In this document: positions 34,071 to 42,925 of the stretch, piece after piece
Layout: each line of letters starts with the position of its first letter
Numbering within the stretch: the first letter of the stretch is position 1
Source: Arsenicicoccus piscis
Lineage (GTDB): Bacteria; Actinomycetota; Actinomycetes; Actinomycetales; Dermatophilaceae
Direction of reading: 5' to 3'
DNA length: 64,000 nt
Assembly: GCF_022568835.1 (NCBI RefSeq)
Contig: NZ_JAKZHV010000006.1
Location: 124,001-188,000 of the forward strand
Notes under the pieces: model-generated
Seen by the model: only the letters and a program-made list of their open reading frames with translations
The model's database searches: none
What the model was told of the DNA's origin: nothing
Program-made: the position numbers and the translations under genes

Positions 34071-34448
34071 GTGCGCGACGCTGGTGCCATGGTCCCTCCT
34101 CAGGTGCTTCGGTACCGCCTCGAGCGCATCCAGGTCTTCCCCGTCAAGGACGCTCCTGGACGCCGGCTCAACCAGGGCACGGTCACGGCGTGCGGCGTCA
34201 TCGGCGACCGCCCCAAGAAGCGCGCGCTGCTGGTCACGAGCAGCGAAGACATGATGAATGACGAGCCCCGCAGCAACCTGGTGGTCGACGTGCCGAGCGA
34301 GACCCTCCGTCGCGCCACGGGCCACGAGATGCACATCGGTGACGTCGTCGTCCGCCTCGGACGCCAGCCGAGCGAGTGCCCCGGGCTCTACGCCGAGGTC
34401 GTCCGCACAGGGGACGTCCTCGTGGGCGACGTCGTCGTCATCGACTAG
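34071..34448 (+). CDS. Small MOSC-domain-like protein
   Basis: This 125-residue protein contains IQVFPVKDAPGRRLNQGTVT, CGVIGDRPKKRALLVTSSED, NLVVDVPSETLRR and RLGRQPSECPGLYAEVVRTG. The order (PVKG-like start, GDR, R-N-V, then the conserved CPG-Y) corresponds to a short version of the MOSC fold found in molybdenum-cofactor sulfurases and YiiM-like proteins. The cysteine in SECPGLY is at the position that binds sulfur or cofactor in relatives. I use the GTG at 34071 behind GAGGTGAGG; an ATG at 34089 is possible. The stretch 33959-34070 has nothing that I recognise. Confidence 0.62.
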   Translation: MRDAGAMVPPQVLRYRLERIQVFPVKDAPGRRLNQGTVTACGVIGDRPKKRALLVTSSEDMMNDEPRSNLVVDVPSETLRRATGHEMHIGDVVVRLGRQPSECPGLYAEVVRTGDVLVGDVVVID

Positions 34449-34523
34449 CGCGGCCGCACTTGTGGCGGCGTAGATTTGATCCGTCCGGTTGTCGTGCGGG
34501 TCTCAGGGGCAGGGTGAGGCGCC

Positions 34524-35048
34524 ATGAAGCTCAGCGTTGCGGGTGTGATCGTGAGCGCCTTTTTTACTGGCCGCCTGCTCCGGCGACGGTACGTCCCCGC
34601 AGGGCGCCGAAGGCGGGTCCGACCACAGCGTCACCACGGTCTACTCCACTCTTTCCGAGGCCTCGCGCGACTCCTCGCTCATCGTCCGGGGGACGGTCAC
34701 GGGTCCACCGCAGATGGTGCGCGCGGACGAGGACGGCGCTACGGGTGCGACGGTGCCGCTCTACGACGTCAGGGTTGAGAAGGTCCGCAAAGGAGCGGTC
34801 CAGACCGAGACGGTGAAGGTCCGGACCCTGGGCACGGATCCAGGGGCCGACTATCCCGTCCTCCAGCAGGGGCACACCTACGTCCTGTACCTCAGCCCCT
34901 TCATGTGGCACCCAGGCACGTCCACGGGCGAGTTCGTCATCACCGGCCAGCAGGCTCTGCCTATCAGCTCCACGGTGGGGACGCTCGACGCACCGGCTCC
35001 ATGGGGGAGCTGCAGGCCGCGGTGTCTGCAGCCGCAGCTGAGGGCTAG
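34524..35048 (+). pseudogene. Lipoprotein gene with two compensating frameshifts
   Basis: The ATG at 34524 starts MKLSVAGVIVSAF. After a run of six T (34560-34565) the sensible reading moves by one base and gives LLAACSGDGTSPQGAEGGSD, a perfect lipobox with its cysteine, then a small beta-rich domain (TVTGPPQMVRADEDGATGAT, YDVRVEKVRKGAVQTETVKV, YVLYLSPFMWHPG). At five G (35003-35007) the reading returns to the first frame and ends GELQAAVSAAAEG at a TAG (35046-35048). One T too many and one G too few explain both changes. Assembly error in homopolymers is likely; slippage-based switching is possible. The product would be a lipid-anchored exported protein of unknown role. Confidence 0.65.
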
Positions 35049-35130
35049 CCGGCGCGTCGGAAAGCTCGCTGCGGGCGCTCGCCCGCGTAATGCTGTCGGT
35101 TCCCGTGCGCGGGGGCGGATAGGCTGGTGA

Positions 35131-35151
35131 GTGGCTCGAAGAACGAGCCAC
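35131..35151 (+). promoter_or_regulatory. Hairpin in the thrS leader
   Basis: GTGGCTCG and CGAGCCAC form an 8-bp stem with an AAGAA loop, 25 bases before the GTG start. A -10-like TAGGCT at 35119-35124 would start the mRNA at the foot of the hairpin. No T-box features are present. Confidence 0.45.
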
Positions 35152-35176
35152 CTACCTGCAACCAAGGAGTCCCACC

Positions 35177-37222
35177 GTGCCAGCCGAGATTACCGTGTCC
35201 ATCGCCGGAAGCGAGCGATCGGTCGCGGCGGGCACTACCGCGGCCGACCTGTTCGGCGGCGACAAGCGCGTCGTCGTAGCCCGGGTGGACGGGGAGCTGA
35301 AGGACCTCACCTACGTGCTCGAGGACGGTCAGTCCGTAGAGCCGGTGGACATCGCCAGCGAGGACGGCCTCAACGTCCTGCGCCACTCCGCGGCCCACGT
35401 CGCCGCCCAGGCGGTGCAGCAGGTCAACCCGAGCGCCAAGCTGGGCATCGGGCCGCCCATCAAGGACGGGTTCTACTACGACTTCCAGGTCGACCAGCCG
35501 TTCACGCCCGAGGACCTGAAGCAGCTCGAAAAGGTGATGCAGCGCATCATCAACGAGGGTCAGACCTTCGAGCGGCGGGTCGTCAGCGACGAGGCCGCGA
35601 TGGTCGAGCTCGCCGACGAGCCGTTCAAGCTCGAGCTGATCGGGCTCAAGGGCGGCATGTCGCACGACGACGAGGAGGCCGGGGCCGGCGTCGAGGTCGG
35701 GGCCGGCGAGCTCACGATCTACGACAACGTCCGGCGCGACGGGTCGCGCGCCTGGGGTGACCTGTGCCGCGGGCCGCACCTGCCCAGCACCAAGCTGATC
35801 GGCAACGCCTTCTCGCTGATGCGCTCCTCTGCCGCCTACTGGCGTGGCGACCAGCGCAACCAGCAGCTGCAGCGCCTCTACGGCACGGCGTGGCCGTCCA
35901 AGGAGGAGATGCGGGCCTACCTCGACCGCCTGGCCGAGGCCGAGAAGCGCGACCACCGCAAGCTCGGGTCCGAGCTCGACCTCTACTCCTTCCCCGACGA
36001 GATCGGCTCCGGCCTGCCGGTGTTCCACCCCAAGGGCGGGATCATCAAGCGCGAGATGGAGGACTACGTCCGCCGTCGGCACATCGAGGAGGGCTTCCAG
36101 TACGTCGGGACGCCGCACATCGCCAAGGAGAACCTCTTCCACACCTCGGGGCACCTGCCCTACTACGCGGACACGATGTTCCCGCCGCTGCACGTCGACG
36201 AGGAGCGCAACGCCGAGGGTGAGGTCACCAAGCCGGGGCAGGACTACTACCTCAAGGCGATGAACTGCCCGATGCACAACCTGATCTACCGCTCGCGCGG
36301 TCGGTCCTACCGCGAGCTGCCGCTGCGGCTCTTCGAGTTCGGGCACGTCTACCGCTACGAGAAGTCCGGCGTCATCCACGGCCTCACGCGGGTGCGCGGC
36401 TTCGCCCAGGACGACTCGCACTCCTACGTCACCGAGGAGCAGGCGCCTGCCGAGATCAAGCACCTGCTCGACTTCATCCTCGGACTGCTGCGCGACTTCG
36501 GCCTGGACGACTTCTACCTCGAGCTGTCCACGCGCGAGACCGAGGGCGCCAAGGCGGGCAAGTTCATCGGCTCCGACGAGCAGTGGGAGACGGCGACGCG
36601 CGTCCTCGAGCAGGTGTGCCTGGAGTCCGGGCTCGAGCTCGTGCCCGACCCAGGCGGCGCCGCCTACTACGGCCCCAAGGTGTCGGTGCAGGCGCGTGAC
36701 GCGATCGGCCGCACCTGGCAGATGTCGACGATCCAGTACGACTTCAACCAGCCGGCCGGCTTCGGCCTGGAGTACCAGGCGGCGGACGGCACGCGCAAGC
36801 AGCCGGTGATGATCCACTCGGCCAAGTTCGGGTCGATCGAGCGGTTCATGGGCGTGCTCGTCGAGCACTACGCCGGTGCGTTCCCGGTGTGGCTCTCGCC
36901 GGTTCAGGTGCTCGCCATCCCGGTCGCCGACGAGTACGCCGACTACCTGAAGGAGATCGCAGACCGCATGCGGCGCAAGGGGATTCGGGCCGAGGTCGAC
37001 TACTCCGACGACCGTTTCCCCAAGAAGATCCGCACCGCCTCGAAGTCGAAGGTGCCCTTCGTGCTGATCGCCGGCGAGGAGGACAAGGCCGCGGGCGCGG
37101 TGTCCTTCCGCTACCGCGACGGCTCGCAGCGCAACGGCGTCCCGGTCGACCAGGCCATCGACGACATCGTGGCCGCGATCGAGTCTAAGGCTCAGGTCAC
37201 CACCGCACCCACCGCTCCGTAG
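35177..37222 (+). CDS. thrS: Threonyl-tRNA synthetase
   Basis: This essential enzyme charges tRNA-Thr. The 681-residue protein has the full domain set: TGS domain (1-65), the editing domain with [13 protein letters not shown] and CRGPHLPST, the class II core with [24 protein letters not shown] including the zinc ligand Cys364, motif 2 [15 protein letters not shown] with VRGFAQDD, motif 3 [14 protein letters not shown], and a C-terminal anticodon-binding domain. The GTG at 35177 follows AAGGAG. It converges on the AlkD-like gene with only 8 bp between stops. Confidence 0.97.
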   Translation: MPAEITVSIAGSERSVAAGTTAADLFGGDKRVVVARVDGELKDLTYVLEDGQSVEPVDIASEDGLNVLRHSAAHVAAQAVQQVNPSAKLGIGPPIKDGFYYDFQVDQPFTPEDLKQLEKVMQRIINEGQTFERRVVSDEAAMVELADEPFKLELIGLKGGMSHDDEEAGAGVEVGAGELTIYDNVRRDGSRAWGDLCRGPHLPSTKLIGNAFSLMRSSAAYWRGDQRNQQLQRLYGTAWPSKEEMRAYLDRLAEAEKRDHRKLGSELDLYSFPDEIGSGLPVFHPKGGIIKREMEDYVRRRHIEEGFQYVGTPHIAKENLFHTSGHLPYYADTMFPPLHVDEERNAEGEVTKPGQDYYLKAMNCPMHNLIYRSRGRSYRELPLRLFEFGHVYRYEKSGVIHGLTRVRGFAQDDSHSYVTEEQAPAEIKHLLDFILGLLRDFGLDDFYLELSTRETEGAKAGKFIGSDEQWETATRVLEQVCLESGLELVPDPGGAAYYGPKVSVQARDAIGRTWQMSTIQYDFNQPAGFGLEYQAADGTRKQPVMIHSAKFGSIERFMGVLVEHYAGAFPVWLSPVQVLAIPVADEYADYLKEIADRMRRKGIRAEVDYSDDRFPKKIRTASKSKVPFVLIAGEEDKAAGAVSFRYRDGSQRNGVPVDQAIDDIVAAIESKAQVTTAPTAP

Positions 37223-37230
37223 ACCGTGCG

Positions 37231-37914
37231 CTACAGGTGCTTGAGCGCCTCGCGTCGGGAGAGCCCCGAGAGCTCGGGGTGCGCGCCCACGAAGGCGCGC
37301 ACCCACTCGGGCTCGACCCGCGCGTGGTCGCGCAGCGCCCAGCCGATCGCCTTGCGGATGAAGAAGTCCCGGTCCGCGAGGTTGGCCTCGATGACGTCGC
37401 TGAGCAGCGCCTGGTCGACGTCGTCACGCAGGCCGACCTGAGCGATGATCGCGGCGCGACGCACCCACGGGTCGTCGTCGGCTGCCCACTCCCGCAACCG
37501 AGTTCGCTCCACCTCCGGCTCGCGCACCAGCACGGATCGGACCAGGTGGGTGGCGATGTCGTCGACCACGTCCCACCACGCACCCGAGTGAATCATGCTG
37601 CGCCACAACGGCATCGAGTCGGAGTCGACCCAGCGGTCGTAGGGGCGGGCACGGGCGACGGCGATCGCGGCGTACCACTCCTTACGGAACTCCGCCTCGT
37701 GCCAAAGCCTTTCGATGGTCGACGACCACTCGGCGCGGGTGGCCAGCCGCAGGTCCGGGTCGCCGATGATCGGGCGCAGCGTCGTGCGCAGCTGCGGTGA
37801 GGTGAGTCCTCGGTAGGGCATCGCGGACTTCATGTAGCGCTGCTGGCCGGCTGCCCGCTCAGGGTCGGACCCGTGGGCCAGGGCTGCCCGGATCTGCTCG
37901 ACCAGGTCAGGCAT
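37231..37914 (-). CDS. AlkD-like DNA alkylation repair protein
   Basis: This 227-residue HEAT-repeat protein resembles AlkD glycosylases, which remove alkylated bases. Visible parts are QQRYMKSAMPYRGLTSPQLR, IERLWHEAEFRKEWYAAIAV, then SGAWWDVVDDIATHLV (the conserved W-D region that lines the DNA-binding cleft), DDDPWVRRAAIIAQVGL and DRDFFIRKAIGWALRDHARV. The ATG at 37914 overlaps the stop of the upstream ECF sigma gene by 8 bases, so the two are coupled and probably co-transcribed. Confidence 0.85.
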   Translation of the reverse strand: MPDLVEQIRAALAHGSDPERAAGQQRYMKSAMPYRGLTSPQLRTTLRPIIGDPDLRLATRAEWSSTIERLWHEAEFRKEWYAAIAVARARPYDRWVDSDSMPLWRSMIHSGAWWDVVDDIATHLVRSVLVREPEVERTRLREWAADDDPWVRRAAIIAQVGLRDDVDQALLSDVIEANLADRDFFIRKAIGWALRDHARVEPEWVRAFVGAHPELSGLSRREALKHL

Positions 37915-38794
37915 GCCCGCCGTCCTGCCGTCGTCGGACACTCGCGAGCACGTCCGCGTCGGCGCGGAAGTCGATGCGCGTCACCACGCCGTCCGCGATC
38001 GCGAAGTCGAAGACCACCCGCGCCGCGCCGCGGTAAAACCACGCCGCACCGGCGCGGTCGGCCACGAGCACCGGGAGCGCCGCGGCCGCTGCGCCGTTGA
38101 AGAAGGTGGCAACGGCCTCGCGGCCCTCGATGCGCTCGGGGGTCCCGGCGAGCACGGCCGCGGGGTCCGCCCCGATGACTGCGTCCGGCGCCAGCAGCTC
38201 GAGCAGGCGCCCGAAGTCGGCGCCCCGCGCCGCGGCCAGGAAGGCGTCGACGACCTCCCAGTCGGCGAGCTGGTCGCGAGGACGCGCGGCTCGCACCTTC
38301 GTGCGCGCCCGCGACGCGAGCTTGCGGGCGGCCGCCGGGCTGGTGTCGAGCATCGTTGCGATCGTGGCGAACTCGAAGCCGAAGGTGTCGTGCAGCACGA
38401 ATGCCACCCGCTCGCTCGGGGTGAGCTGGTCGAGCACCACCTGCAGTGCGACCCCGACGGTCTCGGCGAGCTCTACGCCGTGGGCGGGGTCAGCCGCGGC
38501 CGCAGAGGTGGGCACTGACGTACCGGCCCGCCCGGCATCCTGGCTCTCCAGGTGCTCGTCCGCGACGGGCGTGGGCGTGTGCGCCCGCAGCCGGTCCAGG
38601 CACAGCCGGGTCGTGACGGTGGTCAGCCAGGCGGGCAGGCTGTCGATCTCGGTGTCGGACCGGTCGAGACGCAGCCACGCCTGCTGCACGATGTCCTCGG
38701 CCTCTGCAGCGTCCCCGAGCACCCGGGTGGCGAGCCCCACGAGGCGAGGACGCTCCGCCTCGAACGCCGTCGTCTCCTGCGCGCTGCGCACCAT
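37907..38794 (-). CDS. ECF sigma factor with SnoaL-like C-terminal domain
   Basis: This 295-residue sigma factor has region 2 (RVLGDAAEAEDIVQQAWLRL, PAWLTTVTTRLCLDRLRAH), region 4 (LTPSERVAFVLHDTFGFEFA, TIATMLDTSPAAARKLASRA) and a NTF2/SnoaL-like extension of about 110 residues, as in ECF41 and relatives, where this extension controls activity without an anti-sigma factor. It is divergent from a second such gene cluster. GGAAGG precedes the ATG at 38794, and the start sits inside the palindrome ATGACGTCAT. The AlkD-like gene follows with an 8-base overlap. Confidence 0.85.
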   Translation of the reverse strand: MVRSAQETTAFEAERPRLVGLATRVLGDAAEAEDIVQQAWLRLDRSDTEIDSLPAWLTTVTTRLCLDRLRAHTPTPVADEHLESQDAGRAGTSVPTSAAAADPAHGVELAETVGVALQVVLDQLTPSERVAFVLHDTFGFEFATIATMLDTSPAAARKLASRARTKVRAARPRDQLADWEVVDAFLAAARGADFGRLLELLAPDAVIGADPAAVLAGTPERIEGREAVATFFNGAAAAALPVLVADRAGAAWFYRGAARVVFDFAIADGVVTRIDFRADADVLASVRRRQDGGHA

Positions 38795-38819
38795 GACGTC
38801 ATCCTTCCACCAGCTGGGC

Positions 38820-38846
38820 TGTCACACGCCCGGTGCGGGCGGTGTC
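38820..38846 (+). promoter_or_regulatory. ECF41-type promoter
   Basis: TGTCACA at 38820-38826, a 16-base spacer and TGTC at 38843-38846 fit the published ECF41 pattern TGTCACA-n16-CGTC with one difference. It lies 46 bases before the first gene of the downstream pair. Confidence 0.75.
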
Positions 38847-38892
38847 TACAGGGAGAAGGACAACGCAAGACACCACGACGAGAGGCGGCACC

Positions 38893-39477
38893 ATGCCCAG
38901 CACCAGCACCTTCCGGATCCCGAAGGCCGAGATCACCGGCCTCTACGGGATGGTTCTGCGACAGGTCTCCAAGCGGATGTTCGCGGGGGAGATCCCGGAC
39001 AGCATGTATGTCTACTTCCACAACCGACCGGTGCTCCGCGCGGTCACGTCGTTCTCGATGAAGGCGCAGCGGTGGCACACCCTCGACCGGCAGCTCGCGT
39101 CCTACGCGCAGGTGCTGACGGCCGGCGTGGTCGGGTGCAGCTGGTGCGTCGACTACGGCTACTACCTCGCGCAGCACGACGGGCTCGATCTTGCGAAGCT
39201 GCGCGAGGTCGGTCGGTGGCGCGAGTCGGCGGTGTTCACGCCGGTCGAGCGGGCGGTGCTGGAGTACGCCGACGCCATGACCCAGACCCCGCTGACGGTG
39301 ACCGACGAGATGGTCGCGGGGCTCGTGGAGTCCCTCGGTGCACCAGCCGTGGTGGAGCTGACCCAGGTGGTGGCGCTGGAGAACATGTATGCGCGCTTCA
39401 ACCACGCCGCGGGCGTGAGCAGCCAGGGCTTCTCGGACACCTGCGAGATCCCGCAGCCCGTAGCCTCGTCCTCGTGA
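38893..39477 (+). CDS. Carboxymuconolactone decarboxylase/AhpD-like protein
   Basis: This 194-residue protein is of the alkylhydroperoxidase-like CMD family. It contains the redox pair Cys82 and Cys85 in VGCSWCVDYG, followed by the family's VFTPVERAVLEYADAMTQTP and a later His in FNHAAGV. ECF41 sigma genes are typically next to a carboxymuconolactone decarboxylase, oxidoreductase or epimerase gene, and this is such a case: the sigma gene follows with a 4-base overlap and the ECF41-type promoter lies just upstream. It may act on peroxides or a small organic substrate. Confidence 0.87.
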   Translation: MPSTSTFRIPKAEITGLYGMVLRQVSKRMFAGEIPDSMYVYFHNRPVLRAVTSFSMKAQRWHTLDRQLASYAQVLTAGVVGCSWCVDYGYYLAQHDGLDLAKLREVGRWRESAVFTPVERAVLEYADAMTQTPLTVTDEMVAGLVESLGAPAVVELTQVVALENMYARFNHAAGVSSQGFSDTCEIPQPVASSS

Positions 39478-40367
39478 GCACCAGCGCCGAGCCGCGGGAC
39501 CCGACCGACCCCTACCTGGCGCACCGGAGCCTGCTGTTCACCGTGGCCTACGAGATGCTGGGGTCCGCGGCGGACGCCGAGGACGTGCTGCAGGAGGTCT
39601 GGCTCCGCTGGAAGCCCGTAGACCTCACCACCATCCGTGATCCGCGCGCCTACCTGGTGCAGGTCACGACTCGCTTGGCGCTCAACCAGATTCGCACCCT
39701 GGCGCGGCGCCGCGAGACCTACGTCGGACCGTGGCTGCCCGAGCCGCTGCTGACCGCACCCGACGTGGCGGAGGACGTCGCGCTGGCCGACAGCGTCTCG
39801 ACCGCGATGCTGCTCGTGCTCGAGACGCTCGGGCCGACCGAGCGCGCGGTGTTCGTGCTGCGGGAGGTCTTCGACCTGCCGTATGACGAGATCGCGACCG
39901 CCGTCGACAAGTCCCCGGCCGCCGTGCGCCAGATCGCCCACCGGGCGCGTGGCCACGTGCACGCCCGGCGGCCGCGCGGCGTTGTCGAGGGCGCGAGCCA
40001 GGAGCAGGTGATGGAGCGATTCGTCGCCGCCGTGGCCACCGGCGACCTCCAGGGGCTGATGGACGTCCTCGCCCCCGACGTCGTGCTGATCACCGACGGG
40101 GGAGGGGTCAAGAAGGCCGCCCTTCGGGCCATCCACGGCACCGAGAAGGTGCTGCGCTTCATCGCCGGCGTGGTGCCGCAGGACGCGACCGGTCGGGCCG
40201 CGGCCGTCGCCGTCAACGGCGGCCGGGGCCTGAGCTTCAGGTTCGCCGGCGAGCTGGACACGATCGTCACCGTGCGCCTGGACGAGGGGCGGGTCAGCGC
40301 TATCTACTGCGTCCGAAACCCGCACAAGCTGGGCCGCCTCACGACCGAGGTGCCGCTCGGCCGATGA
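39474..40367 (+). CDS. ECF41-family sigma factor (SigJ-like)
   Basis: This 297-residue sigma factor starts at the GTG at 39474, overlapping the upstream stop (GTGA). Region 2 (FTVAYEMLGSAADAEDVLQE, then VWLRWKPVD) and region 4 (LGPTERAVFVLREVFDLPYD, EIATAVDKSPAAVRQIAHRA) are followed by a SnoaL-like domain with the two ECF41 marks, DGGGVKK near residue 200 and NPHKL at the end (family: DGGGK and NPDKL). It probably activates its own operon from the promoter at 38820. Confidence 0.9.
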   Translation: MSTSAEPRDPTDPYLAHRSLLFTVAYEMLGSAADAEDVLQEVWLRWKPVDLTTIRDPRAYLVQVTTRLALNQIRTLARRRETYVGPWLPEPLLTAPDVAEDVALADSVSTAMLLVLETLGPTERAVFVLREVFDLPYDEIATAVDKSPAAVRQIAHRARGHVHARRPRGVVEGASQEQVMERFVAAVATGDLQGLMDVLAPDVVLITDGGGVKKAALRAIHGTEKVLRFIAGVVPQDATGRAAAVAVNGGRGLSFRFAGELDTIVTVRLDEGRVSAIYCVRNPHKLGRLTTEVPLGR

Positions 40368-40390
40368 GGTGAACCACATTCGTAAGGGCA

Positions 40391-40408
40391 TTGCAGATAT
40401 AAGTGCAA
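40391..40408. promoter_or_regulatory. Palindromic operator candidate of the PIN module
   Basis: TTGCA and TGCAA flank eight bases (GATATAAG) that include a -10-like TATAAG. It is 40 bases before the antitoxin ATG, where autoregulated toxin-antitoxin operons carry their operator. Confidence 0.5.
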
Positions 40409-40447
40409 CCCACGTAGGCTCGTGGGACCCGAACCGTTGGAGATGTC

Positions 40448-40870
40448 ATGTCCACTCCCGTCACCAACCGTCTTCTCACGACCGAGGAGGATGCTCGCCA
40501 GGCTGAGGGCGTCCTGCAGCAGATCGTGGGCCCCCAGGGTGTCCTGTCGGCTGGACATCACAATCACGAGATGACACCCCTGCCGCGTGAGATCGGCGTG
40601 CTTCTTCAGCAGGTGCTGCAGGCGGTGGCCCGAGGATCGACCGTGACTGTGACGGCCATCCCGGCCGAGGTCACTACGGTGACGGCAGCGGCCATGGTGG
40701 GCGTCTCTCGACCCACGCTCATGCGCATGATCCGGGACGGTGAGCTGCCGGCCCACAAGGTGGGGACGCACACGCGACTCGCGTCCGCCGACGTCACGGC
40801 ATTCATCGAAGCTCGCAGGGCGCGACAGCGGGCAGCGTTCGATGAGTTGCGCAGCATCCTCGACGACTAG
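40448..40870 (+). CDS. Antitoxin with excisionase-type helix-turn-helix
   Basis: This 140-residue protein ends in a MerR/excisionase-like DNA-binding domain: TVTAAAMVGVSRPTLMRMIR, DGELPAHKVGTHTRLASADV. The first 60 residues are helical and probably hold the toxin. The ATG at 40448 has GGAG upstream. The PIN protein gene follows 46 bp later, as in the HTH_17/PIN type II toxin-antitoxin modules of Actinobacteria, where the antitoxin binds both operator and toxin. Confidence 0.82.
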   Translation: MSTPVTNRLLTTEEDARQAEGVLQQIVGPQGVLSAGHHNHEMTPLPREIGVLLQQVLQAVARGSTVTVTAIPAEVTTVTAAAMVGVSRPTLMRMIRDGELPAHKVGTHTRLASADVTAFIEARRARQRAAFDELRSILDD

Positions 40871-40879
40871 TTGATTCAT

Positions 40880-40923
40880 CCGACATGGCCTCGATCAACT
40901 GTCTAGTGTCGAGGTCATGTCGG
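40880..40923 (+). promoter_or_regulatory. Hairpin covering the PIN toxin start codon
   Basis: Bases 40880-40894 and 40909-40923 form a 15-bp stem with a single G-U pair and a 14-base loop. The ATG at 40917-40919 and the GAGG just before it lie in the 3' arm, so both are hidden in the folded mRNA. The antitoxin stop is at 40868-40870, 9 bases before the stem, so a terminating ribosome could open it. Confidence 0.7.
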
Positions 40924-41516
40924 GGTTCGGGGTGGTGCGCGTCTTCGTCGACGCCAACGTTCTCTACTCCCGCACGCTCCGGGACTGGCTCTTCTTGATG
41001 GCCTTGGAGACGTCCCCTCCGCCCTATGGTGTGTACTGGTCCGAAGATGTGCTCGCCGAGGTCGTGCACAACCTGCGGAAGAGCTATCCGGACTGGGATG
41101 CAGCGCAAACCGGACGCATACGCCAACTCTTGATGAGAAGCTTCGAAGGCGGTCTGGTGGACGACTTCGTCGTCGACGGTTCCTTCACCGGATCGGATGC
41201 TGCCGACGCACACGTCCACGCTGCAGCTACCCGATGTCACGCTTCTTTTCTCCTAACCAGCAATGTCCGGGATTTCGATCCGGACAGCGAGGGCTTGCCG
41301 TACGAGGTGATCACTCCGGACGACTTCTTCGTCCTGGTGGACGACACTGTCCCCACCCTCGTCCGGGCAGTCACGGTGAGCCAGATGGACTATTGGGCAA
41401 AGAGGCGTCCTGAGGCGCGCTTGCCCCACTACTTGCGAAAGGCTGGTTGTGAGAACTTTGCAGAACGGGTCAGGAGGCATCAGGCCCGGATCGGCGGTCT
41501 ACCGCCTGGCTTGTGA
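40917..41516 (+). CDS. PIN-domain toxin (VapC-like RNase)
   Basis: This 199-residue protein begins VVRVFVDANVLYSRTLRDWL with the first acidic residue of a PIN nuclease (Asp in VDANV). WSEDVLAEVVHNLRKSYPDW supplies the conserved Glu, and SDAADAHVHAAATRCHASFL followed by LTSNVRDF gives the last acidic cluster. The fold is followed by a C-terminal extension of about 60 residues. Such PIN proteins cleave RNA and pair with the antitoxin just upstream. The hairpin over its start should keep its synthesis low or tied to antitoxin translation. Confidence 0.85.
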   Translation: MSGFGVVRVFVDANVLYSRTLRDWLFLMALETSPPPYGVYWSEDVLAEVVHNLRKSYPDWDAAQTGRIRQLLMRSFEGGLVDDFVVDGSFTGSDAADAHVHAAATRCHASFLLTSNVRDFDPDSEGLPYEVITPDDFFVLVDDTVPTLVRAVTVSQMDYWAKRRPEARLPHYLRKAGCENFAERVRRHQARIGGLPPGL

Positions 41517-41586
41517 GAGACCGGTGCCCTTCACGTGCTGGGTCCAAATGTTGGGGAGCGCGTTCAGGGTTCCCGGGTCGGCCCGC

Positions 41587-41922
41587 TCAGGCGGACCGGG
41601 GGGCGTACATGATCACGGCCACGCCGACAAGACAGATGAGGGCGCCCGCGACGTCGTAGCGGTCGGGCCGGAATCCGTCGACCACCATGCCCCACGCCAA
41701 CGAGCCCGCCACGAAGACACCGCCGTAGGCCGCGAGGATGCGCCCGAAGTTCGCGTCGGGCTGCAGGGTCGCCACGAAGCCGTAGAGCCCGAGTGCGATG
41801 ACCCCCGCGCCGGCCCAGAGCAGGCCGCGGTGCTCACGCACGCCCTGCCACACGAGCCACGCCCCGCCGATCTCGGCGAGGGCGGCCAGGACGAACAGCA
41901 CGAGGGACTTGACGATCGGCAT
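41587..41922 (-). CDS. UPF0060 (YnfA-like) membrane protein
   Basis: This 111-residue protein has four transmembrane helices ([77 protein letters not shown]). [11 protein letters not shown], the LQP motif and [13 protein letters not shown] are the hallmarks of the UPF0060/YnfA family, which is related to small multidrug transporters. The substrate is unknown. Confidence 0.92.
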   Translation of the reverse strand: MPIVKSLVLFVLAALAEIGGAWLVWQGVREHRGLLWAGAGVIALGLYGFVATLQPDANFGRILAAYGGVFVAGSLAWGMVVDGFRPDRYDVAGALICLVGVAVIMYAPRSA

Positions 41923-41978
41923 GCGGACCAGTGTCTCAGCGTTCGACCCACGGCCGGGGAGGTCCTAGGGTCGGTGTC

Positions 41979-42419
41979 GTGAAGGGGCAGGTGCAGGCGA
42001 GCCTGGTCGCCCTGGCGCTGGTGGCCGTGGCGGCCGGTGTCGCGGTGGGGCGTTCCAGCGGTGTGTCGGCGGGGCTGGGTGTGGGCGCGGTCGCGCTGGC
42101 GCTCACCGGGGTCTACGGCTGGTGGTCGTTGCGCACGGGGCCACACGTGTCGTGGACCCAGGCCACTGAGCAGCTCGCCCAGGGCCGGGCCGTGGTGCTG
42201 TGGAAGCCTGGTTGTGTCTACTGCGAGCGGCTGCTCCGGGCGCTGGGCAGGAACGAGCGGGTGACCTGGGTCAACGTGTGGCAGGACGAGGACGCCAACG
42301 CGCGGGTGCGTTCGCTGAACGACGGCAACGAGCTCACCCCGACCGTGCTGGTCGGGGACCAGGTCCTGCGCAACCCCTCGGCGGGCGAGGTCGAGGCGAG
42401 GCTCAGCCGGCGTCGGTGA
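41979..42419 (+). CDS. Membrane-anchored glutaredoxin-like protein
   Basis: This 146-residue protein has two N-terminal hydrophobic helices (about residues 5-23 and 29-48) and then a thioredoxin fold with the active-site pair Cys79 and Cys82 in WKPGCVYCERLLRAL and a cis-proline region ELTPTVLVGDQVLRNPS. It resembles mycoredoxin-type glutaredoxins, which use mycothiol in Actinobacteria. The GTG at 41979 is the likely start. Its last 17 bases overlap the convergent VOC gene. Confidence 0.8.
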   Translation: MKGQVQASLVALALVAVAAGVAVGRSSGVSAGLGVGAVALALTGVYGWWSLRTGPHVSWTQATEQLAQGRAVVLWKPGCVYCERLLRALGRNERVTWVNVWQDEDANARVRSLNDGNELTPTVLVGDQVLRNPSAGEVEARLSRRR

Positions 42420-42768
42420 CGCACTCGTAGAGCCCCACCGTGTTGCCGTCGAGGTCGGTGAAGATCGCCCACCAGCTCGTCTCGCTGATCGGCGACTTGT
42501 CCATGACGACGGTGCCGCCCTGCTCGGTGACCTTGGCCAGTGTGTCCTCGATGGAGTCCACCTCGACGTAGGACCGCGGTTGGGTGAAGTCGTCGCTGCG
42601 CGGCGCGAGCCCGCCGCCGCTGATCTTGTTGGGGGCCTGCCACATCGGGTAGCCCTCGAAGCCGGGGATCTCGTTGATCTGCCAGCCGAACAGCGTGCTG
42701 TAGAACTGCTTGGCCCGGTCCGTGTCAGCGACCGGGATGTCGATGTGGGTGATGTCGCCGTGTGCCAT
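42403..42768 (-). CDS. VOC (glyoxalase-like) protein
   Basis: This 121-residue protein is a single vicinal-oxygen-chelate unit: ITHIDIPVADTDRAKQFYST, LFGWQINEIPGFEGYPMW, then the beta strands around VMDKSPISETSWWAIFTDLD and GNTVGLYE at the end. The ATG is at 42768. The substrate is not known. The 3' end overlaps the glutaredoxin-like gene by 17 bp. The stretch 42769-42925 has no gene that I can support. Confidence 0.83.
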   Translation of the reverse strand: MAHGDITHIDIPVADTDRAKQFYSTLFGWQINEIPGFEGYPMWQAPNKISGGGLAPRSDDFTQPRSYVEVDSIEDTLAKVTEQGGTVVMDKSPISETSWWAIFTDLDGNTVGLYECVTDAG

Positions 42769-42925
42769 GACTGCTCCTGCTCGCGTGTGCCGACGGTGCG
42801 CTCGGTCGAGCGGCACCCACCACGCTAGCGAAGGCTGGGGATGTGCGCATGAACGCGTGGGGTGCGCAGGGTCGGGAGGGCGGCGTCTCTCGGATTCGTG
42901 CGCGTCTCTCGCGAGGGTGCGCGGA

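Noticed and set aside
35049..35176. T-box riboswitch before thrS
   Set aside because: The leader is only about 50 nt after the likely start and lacks the T-box sequence; only a simple hairpin is present.
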